Shown: positions 1 through 4,895 of the stretch, piece by piece | Layout: the number at the start of each line of letters is the position of its first letter | Position numbering within the stretch: the stretch's first letter is position 1 | Assembly (NCBI GenBank): GCA_902491915.1 | Contig: CABUJL010000094.1 | Coordinates: 1 to 7,034, forward strand | Direction: 5' to 3' | DNA length: 7,034 bases | Origin: an uncultured Collinsella sp. | GTDB taxonomy: Bacteria; Actinomycetota; Coriobacteriia; Coriobacteriales; Coriobacteriaceae | Translations under genes and position numbers: made by a program | Notes under the pieces: model-generated | What the model was told of the DNA's origin: nothing | The model's database searches: none | What the model saw: only the letters and a program-made list of their open reading frames with translations

Positions 1-1
1 T

Positions 2-36
2 ACCACCACAAAGGGGGCAGGCACCTTTGTGGTGGT
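2..36. repeat. Perfect hairpin repeat, copy 1 (upstream of the methyltransferase gene)
   Basis: A 13-bp perfect stem (2-14 with 24-36, arm ACCACCACAAAGG) encloses a 9-base loop, GGGCAGGCA. The same stem returns at 405-445 with the loop in reverse-complement form and one base changed, so the two copies face each other across the gene at 68-388. Only a short T-run (36-38) follows, so it could act as a terminator for a gene to the left of the window, but the near-identical duplication fits a dispersed palindromic (REP-like) element better. Function is inference; the duplication is seen directly. Confidence 0.85.
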
Positions 37-67
37 TTATGCTGGTTTCGGTTGAAAGGAGCATGCG

Positions 68-388
68 ATGGGATCTGAGGGCTTTTTTGAACGGGTGTAC
101 GAGGTAGTCGAGCAGATCCCTGAGGGGATGGTCGCCACGTATGGTCAGGTGGCGCTGCTTGCCGGTCGTCCACGAAGTGCGCGGTACGTGGGGTATGCCC
201 TGCATAGCAATCCGCGCCCCGGCGAGATTCCCTGTCACCGCGTGGTGTTTGCCGATGGCCGCATTTGCGAGGGCTTTGCGTTTGGCGGCCCCGATGCTCA
301 GCGCGAACTATTGCTGGGGGAGGGCGTGATGTTTGTCGACCCCATGCACGTCGACTTGGTCGCCTGTCGCTGGTCAGCAGGGCTCTAG
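68..388 (+). CDS. MGMT/Ogt-like single-domain DNA alkyltransferase homologue
   Basis: This 106-residue protein matches the C-terminal DNA-binding and catalytic domain of O6-alkylguanine-DNA alkyltransferases, which move an alkyl group from guanine to their own cysteine. Seen in order: the Tyr of TYGQVALLAG at about residues 24-33 (helix-turn-helix), an arginine-finger-like RSARYVG (36-42, Arg39), Asn48, and PCHRVV with the acceptor Cys56. Alkyltransferase-like (ATL) proteins carry Trp at that position, so this one keeps the reactive residue. The usual N-terminal ribonuclease-like domain of Ogt/MGMT (about 70-90 residues) is absent, so the protein is closer in size to ATL and stand-alone MGMT-fold proteins. 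The start is supported by AAAGGAG at 55-61, six bases before ATG. The gene stands alone between two hairpins, 31 bases after one and 16 before the other. True transferase activity versus a damage-recognition role cannot be decided from sequence. Confidence 0.88.
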   Translation: MGSEGFFERVYEVVEQIPEGMVATYGQVALLAGRPRSARYVGYALHSNPRPGEIPCHRVVFADGRICEGFAFGGPDAQRELLLGEGVMFVDPMHVDLVACRWSAGL

Positions 389-404
389 CGGCTCTGCCGT
401 GGCC

Positions 405-445
405 AAAACCACCACAAAGGTGCCTGTCCCCTTTGTGGTGGTTTT
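405..445. repeat. Perfect hairpin repeat, copy 2, likely also terminator of the methyltransferase gene
   Basis: A 16-bp perfect stem (405-420 with 430-445) closes a 9-base loop TGCCTGTCC. It begins 16 bases after the stop at 386-388 and its right arm ends in TTTT, so it can serve as an intrinsic terminator; its left arm starts with AAAA, so it could equally end transcription arriving from the right. Its core is the inverted copy of the hairpin at 2-36 with a single loop difference, which argues for a repeat family used as terminators. Confidence 0.85.
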
Positions 446-629
446 CCGTTGTAGGTTTACCGGGGTTAACTTATGGAGACGATGTGTTGGCGTATATTCT
501 CGCCAGAAAGTAAACCACGGTGAACTATATTGGTTTCAGCAACGGAGTAGGCAATAGGCGATGAAAAAGCCTGCCCTGTTGAGTTTGATTCGCATTCCTC
601 CCCTCTGTGCGATTCAACGGTGTACTTCG
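446..629. other. Non-coding stretch between the methyltransferase gene and the trpS end
   Basis: No credible gene is seen here. Open frames on either strand are short, lack ribosome sites or run into the hairpin at 630-671. Two minor structures are visible: TGGCG/CGCCA arms (488-492 and 501-505) around an AT-rich 8-base centre, and an imperfect stem (585-594 with 608-617, one mismatch, 13-base loop). Neither has a recognised role. The base composition is lower in GC than the flanking genes, as expected for intergenic DNA. Confidence 0.5.
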
Positions 630-671
630 GGAACAGGCCCGCTGGCAACTAACTGCCAGCGGGCCTGTTCC
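630..671 (-). terminator. Long hairpin downstream of trpS
   Basis: An 18-bp perfect stem (630-647 with 654-671; arm begins GGAACAGGCCCGC) closes a 6-base loop. It lies about 52 bases past the trpS stop in the direction of trpS transcription. No clear T-run follows on either strand, so it is a strong structure but not a textbook intrinsic terminator; it may end transcription with a factor or protect the mRNA 3' end. Strand is assigned by position. Confidence 0.6.
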
Positions 672-676
672 TGTTT

Positions 677-698
677 CGGTGAGGATTCGGCCTCACCG
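677..698 (-). terminator. Short hairpin just after trpS, in tandem with the longer one
   Basis: A perfect 8-bp stem (CGGTGAGG 677-684, CCTCACCG 691-698) with a 6-base loop lies 25 bases after the trpS stop codon. There is no T-run after it on the minus strand. Together with the hairpin at 630-671 it makes a tandem pair of structures at the trpS 3' end. A terminator or mRNA 3'-end stabiliser role is inferred. Confidence 0.4.
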
Positions 699-723
699 TC
701 TATGTTGTGCGAAAGCGCTTTGC

Positions 724-1773
724 CTAGTACACCATGCCCATGGCGTCTTGAACCTCGGCCAGGGTCTGCTCGGCGATCTCGTTGGCGCGACGATTGCCCT
801 CGTGCAGCACGTCCTTCACATAGTCCAGATCGTTCTCGTAGCGCTGGCGACGCTCGCGGATCGGCGCAAAGTACTCGTTGACGGCCTCGGTCACGTACTT
901 CTTGAGCTGGCCGGAGCCGCCCATGCCGATCTCCTCGGCAATCTCGACCTCGGAACGACCAGTGCAGATGGCAGCGGTCGAAAGCAGGCCGGACACACCG
1001 GGGCGGTTCTCGGGATCAAACGTGATCATGCGCTCGGAGTCGGTCTGGCTCTTCTTGATGCGCTTGGCCGTCTCCTCGGCGGTCATCGAAATGTTGATGG
1101 CGTTGCCGTAGCTCTTGCTCATCTTGCGACCGTCAAGGCCGGGCAGCAGCGGGGTCTCGGACAGCAGCGCTTCGACCTCGGGAAATACCTTGCCATAGCG
1201 GTTGTTAAAGCGGCGTGCGATGGTGCGGGTGAGCTCGATGTGCGGCAGCTGGTCGCGACCGACGGGCACGACGTTGCCCTTGCAGAACAGGATGTCGCAG
1301 GCCTGGTGCACCGGGTAGGTGAGCAGAAGGCCGGTGAGCTCGTGGCCCGAGGCCTCCATCTCGGCCTTGACCGTGGGGTTGCGCGCTAGCTCGGCCTCGG
1401 ACACCAGCGACAGGAACGGTAGCATGAGCTGGTTCGCGGCGGGCACGGCGGAGTGCGCGTAGATCATGGTCTTGTCGGGGTCGATGCCGCAGGCAAGGTA
1501 GTCCATGACCATGTTGTACACGTTGTCCTGGATATGCTCGGTGGTGTCGCGGTCGGTGATGACCTGGTAGTCGGCGATGAGCACGTTGGTCTTGGCGCCC
1601 ATGTTCTGCAGCTCAACGCGGCCCTTGAGGGTGCCAAAGTAGTGACCCAGGTGCAAGCGTCCGGTCGGGCGGTCGCCGGTGAGCATGGTGAACTTCTCGG
1701 GCGTCTTTGCCAAGCCCTCGCGAATGGCGTTGCTCTTTTGCAGCGCGACTTCGTAGCTGTTCTCGTTTGGCAT
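724..1773 (-). CDS. trpS: Tryptophanyl-tRNA synthetase (TrpRS II-like type)
   Basis: A cytoplasmic class I synthetase that joins L-tryptophan to tRNA-Trp using ATP. The 349 residues show the HIGH-type motif as HLGH (41-44) inside LTGDRPTGRLHLGH, the family block ARNPTVKAEME (130-140), VPVGRDQLPHIELTR (169-183) and KMSKS at 217-221. The TGDRPTG signature and Gln in IADYQVIT (where the well-studied Geobacillus enzyme has His43) resemble the TrpRS II group known from Deinococcus and streptococci rather than the common SGIQPSG type. A lead of about 28 residues precedes the catalytic fold. I place the start at 1773 because AGGAG (1779-1783) lies five bases before this ATG; a TTG at 1803 in the same frame has no such site. 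The 160-base leader back to the wecA-like gene shows no T-box conserved bulge, so tryptophan-responsive control is not evident. Two hairpins follow the stop. Confidence 0.96.
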   Translation of the reverse strand: MPNENSYEVALQKSNAIREGLAKTPEKFTMLTGDRPTGRLHLGHYFGTLKGRVELQNMGAKTNVLIADYQVITDRDTTEHIQDNVYNMVMDYLACGIDPDKTMIYAHSAVPAANQLMLPFLSLVSEAELARNPTVKAEMEASGHELTGLLLTYPVHQACDILFCKGNVVPVGRDQLPHIELTRTIARRFNNRYGKVFPEVEALLSETPLLPGLDGRKMSKSYGNAINISMTAEETAKRIKKSQTDSERMITFDPENRPGVSGLLSTAAICTGRSEVEIAEEIGMGGSGQLKKYVTEAVNEYFAPIRERRQRYENDLDYVKDVLHEGNRRANEIAEQTLAEVQDAMGMVY

Positions 1774-1877
1774 GATTGCTCCTAACGTATGCGTATTGAT
1801 CAAGATGATAACGCGTTTATTGAAAGGGGTGGGGCGTAAGTGGGCGAGGTGCCGGTAGGGCGAGGGCTATGCGGCGG

Positions 1878-1894
1878 TCGCGACGCGGTCGCGA
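1878..1894. repeat. GC-rich palindrome between the wecA-like gene and trpS
   Basis: TCGCGAC (1878-1884) and GTCGCGA (1888-1894) form a perfect 7-bp stem around GCG. It lies about 40 bases past the wecA-like stop. No T-run follows on the minus strand, so termination is uncertain; a pause site or protein-binding palindrome is also possible. The remainder of the 160-base gap holds a TTGATCAA palindrome (1796-1803) but no convincing paired -35/-10 boxes for trpS. Confidence 0.4.
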
Positions 1895-1933
1895 GCGGCC
1901 AGCAGCAAAGAGTCACTTTCTCGGCAATAAAAC

Positions 1934-3133
1934 CTAGCGCCTGCGGTGGCGCTCCTCCTTGCGCTCCTCGGCTGCCTGCTCCTCCTGTTTAAAGGCGGGG
2001 TCGTCGGGGGTTACCAGCTCGTCCTCGTGTGTGCGCTTGTTGTAATGGTGGCGCAAGACGGGCTCAAACAGGTGCAGGTGCTTGGCGAAGGCCGCCGAGC
2101 CAATGGCGAGCACTACAAAGATGAGCACGCGCGTGGGCACCTCGACCTTATTGATTGCGGCGGCGCCGGCCGAAAGCATGATGCACCAGGCGTAAATGAG
2201 CAGCACGGCCTGCTTTTGGTTGTAGCCCTCTTGGATCAGGCGGTGGTGGATGTGGCCCTTGTCGGCCTGCCCGATGCTAATGTGGGCGCGCTTGCGACGC
2301 ACAATGGCGCTGAACGTGTCGATGATGGGCACGCCTGCCACGATGAGCGGGATGATGAGCGAGGTGAGCGCGGCGGTGCGGCTCACGTTGAGCAGCGAGA
2401 TGGAGCCCAAAGCGAAGCCCAGCAGCAGCGACCCCGAGTCGCCCAAGAAGATGCTCGCGGGGTTGAAGTTGTAATGCAGAAAAGCCACGCACGAGCCAAA
2501 GAGCGCGATGGAGAGCGCGGCGGCGTCGATACGGCCCGAAAGCAGGGCCATCGTGAACATGGTGAACGATGCGATGCCGCAAATGCCCGTGGCCAGGCCG
2601 TCGAGGCCGTCGATGAGGTTGATGATGTTGGTGAACGCCACTAGGTAGATCACGGTGATGGGGTAGGCGAGCCAGCCAAGCATGATCTCGCCGGGGGCAA
2701 ACGGGTTGATGATGACGCCGATTTTTAAGCCGCCGATGCAGGCGATGAGCGCGGCGAGCACCTGGCCGGCCAGCTTTTGCTTGGGCTTGAGCTGGAAGAC
2801 ATCATCGATCGCGCCGGTCGCAAAGATCACGGTAAAGGAGAGTGCCAGCACGGGGTAGCTGATGTGAAGGCGCGGGTGCGGTACCAAAACGGGCGGCCAG
2901 CCCAGGTACCAGGTGCCTAGGATCTGCACAATGCAGGCGACGACGAGGCCCAAAAAGACCGCCGTGCCGCCCATGCGCGGGATGGGTTTAGTGTTAATGC
3001 GGCGCTTTGAGGGATAGTCGACGGCGTCGAGCTTAATCGCCAGACGCTTGACCAGGGGTACCGTGAGAAAGGTCGTGATAAAGGCAGCGGCCGCCACGCA
3101 TAAGTACGGTATGAAGCTCGTGGAGGAAGCCAT
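1934..3133 (-). CDS. WecA/TagO-type undecaprenyl-phosphate GlcNAc-1-phosphate transferase
   Basis: An integral membrane enzyme of the MraY/WecA superfamily. Such enzymes transfer a sugar-1-phosphate from a UDP-sugar to undecaprenyl phosphate, the first step for teichoic acids or other wall glycopolymers. The 399 residues have about ten or eleven hydrophobic segments with the family landmarks: PIPRMGG (50-56), the acidic pair in GAIDDVFQLKPKQK (Asp110-Asp111), FTNIINLIDGLDGL (167-180), NPASIFLGDSGS (224-235), and the cytoplasmic loop DKGHIHHRL (291-299), whose HIHHR is typical of the WecA/TagO branch rather than MraY. A highly charged tail (about 370-399, rich in Glu, Lys, Arg) follows the last membrane segment. 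An in-frame TGA lies two codons before ATG 3133, so no longer form exists; the ribosome site is weak. The gene precedes trpS by 160 bases, and no wall-polymer partner gene is in view, so the polymer is unknown. Confidence 0.93.
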   Translation of the reverse strand: MASSTSFIPYLCVAAAAFITTFLTVPLVKRLAIKLDAVDYPSKRRINTKPIPRMGGTAVFLGLVVACIVQILGTWYLGWPPVLVPHPRLHISYPVLALSFTVIFATGAIDDVFQLKPKQKLAGQVLAALIACIGGLKIGVIINPFAPGEIMLGWLAYPITVIYLVAFTNIINLIDGLDGLATGICGIASFTMFTMALLSGRIDAAALSIALFGSCVAFLHYNFNPASIFLGDSGSLLLGFALGSISLLNVSRTAALTSLIIPLIVAGVPIIDTFSAIVRRKRAHISIGQADKGHIHHRLIQEGYNQKQAVLLIYAWCIMLSAGAAAINKVEVPTRVLIFVVLAIGSAAFAKHLHLFEPVLRHHYNKRTHEDELVTPDDPAFKQEEQAAEERKEERHRRR

Positions 3134-3373
3134 GAATCAAAAAACCGCCAAGCGTCGAAGGAAAAGGTCAAAGGGCGCTACGCGCAAAAGGGCATAGCTG
3201 ACCCATGATACTCGACCGAGGGGGTGCGGGGGTTTGTGCCATGCGATTATCACGTGCTTATCAGATATTGGGATGTTGGCGGGGGTTCTGCCGAGTGCCG
3301 TTGGGTGTCATACGGAATCTGCGATGGCAATTTTTGGCAAAATCGGCAAAAGAAAACCACCCCCCACGTTACG
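3134..3373. other. Leader region of the wecA-like gene
   Basis: Non-coding stretch between the candidate small RNA terminator and the wecA-like start. On the minus strand a GATAAT box (3246-3251) could be a -10 element but has no matching -35. Three GGCAA words at 3326, 3336 and 3345 (plus strand), spaced 10 and 9 bases, sit in an AT-rich patch and may form a binding site. Short frames here lack ribosome sites and I do not call a gene. Confidence 0.4.
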
Positions 3374-3401
3374 AAAATGAACCCACCTAAAACAGGTGGG
3401 T
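3374..3401 (-). terminator. Intrinsic terminator of the candidate small RNA
   Basis: On the minus strand ACCCACCT (3401-3394) pairs perfectly with AGGTGGGT (3388-3381) around a GTTTT loop, followed by TCATTTT down to 3374. The T-rich tail is on the minus side only; the plus strand continues GCCCTCATC. This fixes the direction of the transcript being ended as away from the radical SAM gene and towards the wecA-like gene. Confidence 0.7.
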
Positions 3402-3518
3402 GCCCTCATCGACTGTTCCAGCGTCCTTAACAACGAAGGATACCTGTACTAAGTACGACTGTGTGGGCTCCCTAAATAAACGCGACGGTTCACCCAGTTG
3501 CTCCGCGGGGGGCGGAAT
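3374..3518 (-). ncRNA. Candidate structured small RNA (family not resolved; 6S-like or raiA-like are hypotheses)
   Basis: Reading the minus strand, a TATGAT box (3525-3530) is followed by about 145 bases that end in an intrinsic terminator at 3374-3401. Between them lie several compact hairpins: a 5-bp stem with CCGC/GCGG core around a C-run (3516-3502), GTAC-TTA-GTAC (3456-3446), TCCTT/AAGGA (3440-3424), and a possible long-range pairing of GGGAGCCC (3472-3465) with GGGCACCC (3405-3398) with one mismatch; the latter arm overlaps the terminator stem, so the two folds would compete. The word ACAGTCG occurs twice (3462-3456, 3416-3410 region). No open frame with a ribosome site explains the stretch. 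The size and the promoter-plus-terminator layout suit a free-standing RNA such as 6S or the raiA class, but I cannot name it from memory with confidence. It could also be a leader attenuator for the wecA-like gene. Confidence 0.55.
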
Positions 3519-3524
3519 ACCTAC

Positions 3525-3530
3525 ATCATA
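3525..3530 (-). promoter_or_regulatory. -10 box for the candidate small RNA
   Basis: TATGAT on the minus strand is one base from the TATAAT consensus. The hexamer 17 bases upstream (CTGGAA, 3548-3553) matches the -35 consensus at only three positions, so this is a partial promoter call. A start near 3518 is inferred. Confidence 0.4.
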
Positions 3531-3555
3531 AAGCGGCACTTTGTCGATTCCAGTC

Positions 3556-3584
3556 TTGACATTACAAAAATCGTGTCGGACGAT
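3556..3584 (+). promoter_or_regulatory. Possible promoter for the PflX-like gene
   Basis: A perfect -35 box TTGACA (3556-3561) is followed after 17 bases by GACGAT (3579-3584), which matches the -10 consensus at three of six positions. It lies about 85 bases before the ATG at 3669 and back to back with the minus-strand -10 box at 3525-3530. Confidence 0.4.
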
Positions 3585-3668
3585 TACGGCGCCTTGGGCT
3601 TGGAACCGTCTGTGCTGTCCGGGGCTTTACGTTTGAGCTGCTGAATCGTTGTTTTGGAGCATGTTTTT

Positions 3669-4607
3669 ATGCCGACGTCGTTGACCGAATTTTTTTCGCC
3701 TGCCTGCCATTTGTGTCCACGCCGTTGCGGCGCGGCACGCGACGAGGGCGCGCGTGGCGTGTGCGGCGCCGACGACACGCTTAAGGTCGCCCGCGCGGCG
3801 CTCCATATGTGGGAGGAGCCGCCCATTTCGGGCGAGGCCGGCTCGGGCACGATTTTCTTTAGCGGCTGTTCGCTCAAATGCGTCTACTGCCAAAACCACG
3901 AGATCTCGACGGGCAATTTCGGTCTTGAGATTTCGCCCGAGCGCTTGGTCGAGATTATGCTGGAGCTGCAGGACCAGGGCGCCAACAACATTAACCTGGT
4001 GACTGCGACGCATTATGCTCACCTGCTGCCGGCCGCGATTGCCGCAGCGCGGGAGCGCGGGCTGGACGTCCCGATCGTCTACAACACGAGCGGCTATGAG
4101 CGGGCGAGTGCCGTGGCTGCGCTCGGCGATTTGGTCGACGTGTGGCTTACCGACTTTAAGTATGCCGATGCCGGGCTTGCGCAGTCGCTCTCTCATATTC
4201 AGGACTACCCGCGTGTGGCCGTGTCGGGCCTGGCACAGATGGCGCGCGAGATTGAGCGCCGCGGGGGAGAGCTGGTGGACGAGGACGGGCTCATGAAGCG
4301 CGGCATCATCGTGCGCCACCTGGTGCTGCCGGGGCATGCGGACGATTCGTGCCGCGTTCTGGACCTGGTGTGGCAGACGGTGGGCGACGTGCCGATCTCG
4401 GTCATGAACCAGTACACGCCCAATGCCCTCATGCGCGAGCAAGGCGGCGATCTGGCGCGTGCCGTGACGCGCGGGGAGTACGAGCGGGTGCTCGACCATG
4501 CCGATGACTTGGGCTTTACGACGATGTTCTGGCAAGAGGGCGGCGCTGTAGACGAGAGCTTCACCCCGGCCTTCGACACCACCGGCGTCCTTACCAGCGC
4601 AAAGTAG
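3669..4607 (+). CDS. PflX-like radical SAM protein (COG1313-type)
   Basis: A predicted cytoplasmic radical S-adenosylmethionine enzyme of the group related to pyruvate formate-lyase activating enzymes. In its 312 residues, the cluster motif is GCSLKCVYCQN with Cys67, Cys71 and Cys74 (C-x3-C-x2-C), which would bind the catalytic 4Fe-4S cluster. A second cysteine set sits before it: Cys13, Cys16, Cys20 and Cys32 (CHLCPRRCG and GVCGA), a hallmark of the PflX subgroup. Later blocks NTSGYE (139-144), LTDFKYAD (160-167), RHLVLPGH (216-223) and MNQYTP (246-251) also fit. Substrate is unknown: no glycyl radical enzyme lies nearby, so calling it an activase would be unsafe. Start 3669 is chosen because GGAG (3656-3659) lies nine bases upstream; an in-frame TTG at 3654 overlaps that site. 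The gene appears to be transcribed alone, with a palindrome after the stop. Confidence 0.9.
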   Translation: MPTSLTEFFSPACHLCPRRCGAARDEGARGVCGADDTLKVARAALHMWEEPPISGEAGSGTIFFSGCSLKCVYCQNHEISTGNFGLEISPERLVEIMLELQDQGANNINLVTATHYAHLLPAAIAAARERGLDVPIVYNTSGYERASAVAALGDLVDVWLTDFKYADAGLAQSLSHIQDYPRVAVSGLAQMAREIERRGGELVDEDGLMKRGIIVRHLVLPGHADDSCRVLDLVWQTVGDVPISVMNQYTPNALMREQGGDLARAVTRGEYERVLDHADDLGFTTMFWQEGGAVDESFTPAFDTTGVLTSAK

Positions 4608-4617
4608 CACGTTCGCC

Positions 4618-4652
4618 GATGATTTTTCTGGGACGGGGATTAAAAAATCATC
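4618..4652. repeat. AT-stem palindrome with G-rich loop after the radical SAM gene
   Basis: GATGATTTTT (4618-4627) pairs perfectly with AAAAATCATC (4643-4652) around a 15-base loop containing GGGACGGGG. It starts 10 bases after the stop. Neither strand has a T-run beyond the stem, so it is a poor intrinsic terminator in isolation. The loop core GGGAC(A/G)GG is shared with the hairpin at 405-445 (minus strand) and nearly so with 2-36, pointing to a dispersed palindromic element. Confidence 0.6.
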
Positions 4653-4717
4653 GAGAGGATCGCCTGTTCGAAAAGTTGTCAAAATAGCCACGCTCCAAAA
4701 AGACTGGTTATTGGGCG

Positions 4718-4745
4718 TTGACAGTTGGCGAGCCGTAGGTAAAAT
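4718..4745 (+). promoter_or_regulatory. Promoter of the tRNA-Ala gene
   Basis: TTGACA (4718-4723, perfect -35) and TAAAAT (4740-4745, one mismatch from the -10 consensus) are 16 bases apart. Transcription would start near 4752, about seven bases ahead of the mature tRNA 5' end, as expected for a dedicated, strong tRNA promoter. Confidence 0.8.
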
Positions 4746-4758
4746 ATCGACTTGTCCT

Positions 4759-4831
4759 GGGGACGTAGCTCAGTTGGGAGAGCGCTGCCGTCGCATGGCA
4801 GAGGCCGAGGGTTCGACTCCCTTCGTCTCCA
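4759..4831 (+). tRNA. tRNA-Ala, anticodon CGC
   Basis: The 73 bases fold as a full cloverleaf: acceptor GGGGACG with CGTCTCC, D arm GCTC/GAGC, anticodon arm CTGCC/GGCAG around GTCGCAT, and T arm GAGGG/CCCTT around TTCGACT. The anticodon at 4792-4794 is CGC, which reads GCG alanine codons. The third acceptor pair is G-U, the classic alanine identity element, which independently supports the assignment. The discriminator is A4831; the next bases are CCC, so the 3' CCA is not encoded and must be added after transcription. A dedicated promoter precedes it and a strong terminator follows 14 bases later. Confidence 0.95.
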
Positions 4832-4845
4832 CCCTTGGATTTGAT

Positions 4846-4877
4846 AAGCCGCTGACATTGTGTCGGCGGCTTTTTTT
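4846..4877 (+). terminator. Intrinsic terminator of the tRNA-Ala gene
   Basis: A 12-bp stem with one G-U pair (4846-4857 with 4861-4872) around a TTG loop is followed by a run of T up to 4877. This is a textbook intrinsic terminator. It ends 18 bases before the next ATG at 4896, so the downstream gene either depends on read-through or has a promoter inside this unit. Confidence 0.9.
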
Positions 4878-4895
4878 GAAAGAAAGGGCTGCACC

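Noticed and set aside
561..881. Plus-strand frame starting MKKPALLSL in the gap before trpS
   Set aside because: Its coding sequence would run through both hairpins and the trpS 3' end, there is no good ribosome site, and the later residues are shadow-like (Arg/Ser/Pro-rich).
607..1389. Plus-strand open frame opposite trpS
   Set aside because: Low-complexity Leu/Gly/Ala/Val-rich translation, begins before the trpS end and overlaps the hairpins; trpS motifs on the other strand are decisive.
1774..1933. T-box riboswitch in front of trpS
   Set aside because: The 160-base leader is short and lacks the conserved T-box TGGNACCGCG element and an antiterminator/terminator pair.
3627..4691. Long minus-strand open frame (354 codons) opposite the radical SAM gene
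   Set aside because: Antisense shadow of a protein with clear cysteine motifs; composition is Arg/His/Ala-rich and no ribosome site is seen.
4718..4831. tRNA gene as a phage or island attachment site
   Set aside because: No integrase, no repeated tRNA 3' segment and no mobile genes are visible within the window; the genes on both sides look native.
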